Origin: Talpa occidentalis
Lineage: Eukaryota > Chordata > Mammalia > Eulipotyphla > Talpidae
Length of the DNA stretch: 64,000 bases
Direction: 5' to 3'
NCBI RefSeq assembly: GCF_014898055.3
Contig: NW_023601433.1
Coordinates: 73,825,683 to 73,889,682 of the forward strand
Of the stretch, positions 60,081-64,000 are shown piece by piece. Below the pieces are notes generated by a model. That model was given only the letters and a program-made list of their open reading frames with translations. It was not told the origin of the DNA and ran no database searches. A program made the translations under genes and the position numbers. Position 1 is the stretch's first letter. Every line of letters begins with the position of its first letter.

Positions 60081-61158
60081 TGAGCTCTGAGTCTGCAATG
60101 GTGAATCATCATCACCCACCATCCCACCCTTGCTCCTGTCCCTATGTGAAACTGAAAGCCAGGAGGGACACCTGTGAAGGGGTGAGGCAGATGAATGAAT
60201 GTGAGGGTGAATCAGCTTTGGCCGCCTTTCAACCAACCTGCCCTTGGCTCCTGTCCCATTCAGCTCACCCCTGGGAAAGTAAACACGTTTGTCACCCTGA
60301 CAGCACAATAATGAGAGGAAACCAGGGCCCAGAGTAGGACAGACGGGCACACAATGCCCCATCCAGTAGGGCTGCCTGGCAGAGGCTGTATCCACCCAGA
60401 ACACAGCCACTTTCCTTCTGTGTTCCAGGCTTCACCTGCTGCCCTTTAAAGTCAGGCCCTCAGGTTATGGCAGGGACCTGAGAGAATGCAGGATGTCTTT
60501 CTGGAAAGACCTGTCCAAGGGTGATTCCCAGGTTATTGCCAGGAAACCAATGACAGCGGGACAGGTGCCCCTCCATCCCAATAGCCTGGTCCTTTTTAAC
60601 TGGATGTGGCTTAGCTGCCATCTTGAGAAAAACAGGCAGGGCTGGGCTAGTTAGCAATTTCACCTTCAGCTCACCTTAAAGCCACTGAAGTCTTTTTAGT
60701 GAAGTAATAGAGAGATCAGGTTCCAGAGCAGAAGGGTGTACCTGTGTCCATCAGCTCTTCCTCTAGCAATGCTGTGTCCCACACTCCCTGGGCCCCCTCA
60801 GTCTCAGGCCAGCATTGTCAATACAGGTACATGGTCCACGACTTACCAGCAAAGAGGGCATTGCTCTGCCTGCCTTCTGCCTGGCACTCAGGAGGTCAAC
60901 TCTGAGGCCAGCCCTCCCCTGTATCTCCCATCACAACCAAATGCAGATCATCACATCATCTGTCACTTGACCAGGAAGTGTTGCTGCAATGCCAAGGCCT
61001 GTGGTGAGCATGGGACTGTGGTGGTGTCATGCTCACCTCTGCAAACACAGACATGGGCCAGAAGCCCAGGCAGCAGGTAGAAGCATCAGCCAGAAACTCG
61101 CTGTCTGTGCCAGGATGCCCTGCCAGCATTGGGCACGTGAGGCAGAGTCCGCACTCAC

Positions 61159-61299
61159 CTGTTAAAGAGGTTATTGCGGCGAACCATTCGCAGAAAGCCA
61201 GTGGGGTCAGTTACTGAGTTCAGCTTATTGTTCATCTCTTCAAACTGCTGATCCATGAGGTCTCCGGCTTCGCTCTCTGTCTCACTGCTGGCACAGGCT
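61159..61299 (-). CDS. TTC28: TTC28 coding exon n-10 (most 5' exon in window)
   Basis: This 141-nt exon encodes residues 1-46 plus two bases of residue 47. It begins one base before an Ala codon and ends two bases into an Arg codon. The acceptor reads CTCTGCAG and the donor GTGAGTGC on the minus strand. The peptide contains SETESEAGDLMDQQFEEMNN and later VRRNNLFNR, which I recognise as the linker between the TPR array and the CHAT domain of TTC28. It is acidic and probably helical, with no catalytic residue. The preceding intron runs to the window edge, so the TPR exons are not visible. An alternative acceptor two bases further in (AG/AG) would break the reading frame, so this boundary is preferred. 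TTC28 is reported to act at the mitotic midzone/midbody; the sequence itself shows only the domain content. Confidence 0.93.
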
Positions 61300-61554
61300 C
61301 TGCAGAGAAATTGCAAAGAAAGTCAATCAGAGAAAGTGCAGAGTTATGGATGTCAGTGTCAAGGTCCCATGTTCTTCCATGGCCCAATGGACTCCTGGCA
61401 AAGTACCTACTTTAGGTGGTGTCACCCTGTACCTTCCTTGGGTTCCCTATGGCCCTCTTTTGACCAGTGTTTCTCAAGCTGCACCCTGGTTGGCGGTTTC
61501 TGGTTGTCACCCTACTCAGCTGTGAAGGGAGTTGTGCCTGGCCACCGTATCACA

Positions 61555-61790
61555 CTCCCTGCATCTAGGATATGCCCAGCAGGCATTAGGTGCTCAACAA
61601 CAGTGTGTTGAAGGAACCGTTGCTGTGTCTGGTGAGCTGGCTCAGGTGAGAAGCTGTGTGCAATCCCCCCAGCACGAGCTCCATTCCATGGCATTCCAGA
61701 AACAGTAACTAAGCAACTACCATGTGCCAGGCACCATGCTAGGCTTGGAGGCACTCAGCCTAAAAGGGCATTTTCCAAATGAGAAGACAG
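61555..61790. mobile_element. MIR/L2 end fragments
   Basis: CAGGCATTAGGTGCTCAACA (L2/MIR 3'-end type) and ACCATGTGCCAGGCACCATG, then TTTTCCAAATGAGAAGACAG (antisense MIR type). These may be two elements. Confidence 0.45.
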
Positions 61791-62659
61791 ACACACACAA
61801 GTGGACACAATGCCAGGCAGAGCGGGCTCTGTTGAAACATAGGCTTAAGAAATGTTGCTAATTAAAGTCCATTTTCTAAGTTCTTCATGAGCATGTTACA
61901 TTTTTTCAATTAATAAATTCATGTTTCCCCTATGACAGCCTGTAACAGAACAAATCACAGTGTTAAATAAACAGAAATACCCAGGAGTGCCTTCATTCAT
62001 CAGCATCATTGAAATGACAAAAAGCTTCTTAAAGGTAAAGGCTGTGACTGTGGCCCAGTGAGACCCAGACAGGCTCCAAAGGACCGCCGCCCCCCTGCAG
62101 TCCTCCTGCCAGACCTCACCACACCTCCCCATCTACCAAGGACACAAAGGCAGACTCTGCATTGAGTCCTCACCTTTGTTTGGCATGATGACTATACTCA
62201 GATTTTGTGGAAATACTGAGTGAAGACATCTAGGACACAGATAACTCTCAGTCCTCACCACCATTTGTTTAGTTTCCTGCTGACTAAGGACCAGTGTGGA
62301 AGAACGCAGAGAGCCAGGGCACTGGAGGAAGAAGATAATCTCACAGACGCATGAGTCTCTCACACACGGGGAAGATGGATCTGGAAAGGAATGGACTTTC
62401 CCTCAGAGGGAACAAGTCCTGCACATGTTGATTCTGGTTTCAGATAAACATGACCTGCCTCCAATGGCCATGACAAGCCTGTGACATCAGGATTTCATGA
62501 CAGGAAAAGGCAAGGAACCCTTCACTGAGTTGCCATGGAGCCGAGAGGCAACATGTGAAGCTGCCTGGTAAACTTTGACCACTCTATGTGACCTTCAACC
62601 TGGTGTGATGAAAAATTTTATGTATGGAATTGGCTGTCCTCTCCTCCCCATCCCTAGAC

Positions 62660-63025
62660 ACTTATTTGGTTAAACATTATTCTGTTACGTCTGTGAGGGT
62701 TTCAGGCTGTAACATTTGAATTGATAGGCTGAGAAAAGCAAACTGTCCTCCCTAAAGTGGGTGTGCCTCATTCAACTGAATAGAACAAAAAACATGGAGG
62801 AAGGGAGAAGTCCCTCTGTTCTTGAGCTAGGACATCAGTCTTCTGCCTTTAGACTTGGACTTGGCCTGCAATTTACCCTATCGGCTCTCTTGTAACTGCA
62901 TTTCGCTGAATGCAGACTGCAGGACTGCTCATAATCATGTGAGTGTATTTCTTATAATAAATCTGTGTGTGTGTGTCCTCTACTGGTTCTGTTTCTCTGA
63001 AAAACCTGCAGTAATGTACCTGGTA
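62660..63025 (+). mobile_element. Old LTR-like repeat, family uncertain
   Basis: TTAGACTTGGACTTGGCCTG, ATAATAAATCTGTGTGTGTG and CTCTACTGGTTCTGTTTCTC resemble the 3' part of old mammalian LTR families, which end with an AATAAA and GT-rich element. No coding sequence is present. Confidence 0.45.
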
Positions 63026-64000
63026 AATGAGCACAGAGTCCCGATTCAACCATGTTTCATGGAGAAGGTCATGCAAATGTCTAGTCACCAGGAATGGTTC
63101 CCAGGAGCTGAAGCCCTAGAGAAATGTCAAGAATGTAGCAGTCTCAGGGACAGCACAGAGTGATAATTTCTGCACCAGTTCCCTGTCTTCACCCCAAAAC
63201 CTCAATGATAACTGATAAAGCCATCAGACTGCTTTGCTTCCTGGCCCATACCATCTGGAACTGGCCCTTCATATACAACACAGTGCATGGCACACAGTAG
63301 GTATACAGTGAGGAATTGCAGAATAAATGAGTAGATGATGATGTTGGAGAGCATTTCACAGTGTGCAAAATATTGTTATATGAATTTAATTTTATCTATA
63401 CAAAACCCTAGAGGAGGTTCTTATCAGCTCCATCTTGTATCTTTGGAGTTCAGAGTCGCCAAGGAACTTGGCCAAGCAGCACCAAATTGTAGAGTGAACT
63501 GAACCCAGATTGGGTCTTTGGCACTGACTTCCCTATCCCTTTGGGGGTCTAAGCTTCTTACAGACTCCAAGTCTCTCTGCTGGGGTTTGACTAGGGTAGG
63601 GAGTGGATGAATATAGGAAGCGAGAGAAACCAGGACATTTCTGAGCATTTAAACAAAACACCATGGCTTTTGTACTACTGGAGAGTAGAGAATGCAGTTT
63701 TATTCCTCTTGCCGCCCCATAAGTGTCAGCTGAACAGGGGAGCAGCCAAATGCTTGAAGTGCTCCCTTGGGAGCTAAGGGCCCTTCACAGAGACCCTGGT
63801 AAATATCACTCAACAAGCTCCTCTGTCCAGAGACACATTTATCATGTGAATGTGACTGCATGCTTGGAGCTGAGAAATCGGCTTGTCATTCAGTGCTTTG
63901 CAAAGGAGAGAAGAATGGGCTGAAAGTGGTATCAGCTTCTATTATCTTGCACTTCTACTTTTGCTGTCAGCTACAGACTAAGCCCTAGAATCTCATGCTT

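Larger units (their letters stand above)
47540..61158 (-). other. TTC28 intron (13.6 kb)
   Basis: The largest intron in the window, GT-AG. Contents: an antisense 310-codon open frame at 48693-49625, MIRs at about 50470, 55395, 57590 and 59940, a SINE at 50633-50903, a CpG-rich block at 51715-52240 with a CTCF-like site, a candidate conserved element at 54350-54600, an 18-bp minisatellite at 57883-57947 and a CA repeat at 59091-59109. I find no independent gene with coding support. Confidence 0.75.
61300..64000 (-). other. TTC28 upstream intron (partial)
   Basis: The intron runs off the window. It contains MIR/L2-end-like pieces at about 61555-61790 and 63270-63340, and an old LTR-like repeat at about 62660-63025. 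No further exon is seen, so the next upstream coding exon lies beyond base 64000. Confidence 0.8.

Noticed and set aside
1..64000. CRISPR array, operon, phage or bacterial defence system
   Set aside because: The window is clearly mammalian. The only direct repeats are simple repeats, minisatellites and transposon target duplications, with no spacer structure.

Overview
The window is mammalian nuclear DNA. It holds the 3' half of one large multi-exon gene on the minus strand, with GT-AG introns, L2 and MIR fossils, lineage-specific L1 3' ends and a tRNA-derived SINE with an AATAAA/TCTTT tail. The spliced protein is recognisable as TTC28 (tetratricopeptide repeat domain 28, also called TPRBK). 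The TPR-repeat exons lie beyond base 64000. The species cannot be fixed from the sequence: the SINE (head GGCCTCCCCAGTGGCGCAG) is not human Alu, rodent B1/B2, carnivore CAN or horse ERE as I know them. A laurasiatherian host is a guess.

Layout. 1-16.8 kb: AT-rich intergenic DNA downstream of TTC28, mostly L1 remnants and SINEs, including a three-layer nest at 7.8-9.5 kb. About 16.8-21.06 kb: the probable 3' UTR of TTC28, about 4.25 kb, with several poly(A) signals, a hAT-type MITE and a (TG)10/(AC)9 inverted repeat. 21.06-61.3 kb: eleven coding exons, all on the minus strand, whose phases join without a break into 1166 codons plus stop. 61.3-64 kb: upstream intron. Introns above about 37 kb are more GC-rich. 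They carry MIR and L2 fossils, a MaLR-type LTR, a CpG-rich block (51.7-52.2 kb), CTCF-like motifs and a candidate conserved non-coding element near 54.4 kb.

The protein encoded here has three parts: the end of the TPR-to-CHAT linker; a CHAT domain (caspase/separase-like fold, residues about 80-400 of the part encoded here) with the catalytic-type His kept and a Ser where the catalytic Cys is expected; then a partly helical region and a long Ser/Pro-rich tail in the last exon. From published work TTC28 is linked to mitotic midzone/midbody function and Aurora B; nothing in this window tests that. Residue numbers below count from the first complete codon in this window.

I found no second protein-coding gene, structural RNA gene or CRISPR array. 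The items most worth a second look are the Cys-to-Ser CHAT site, the 24-nt microexon, the 3' UTR inverted repeat, the SINE family with two different heads, and the CpG-rich block inside the largest intron.
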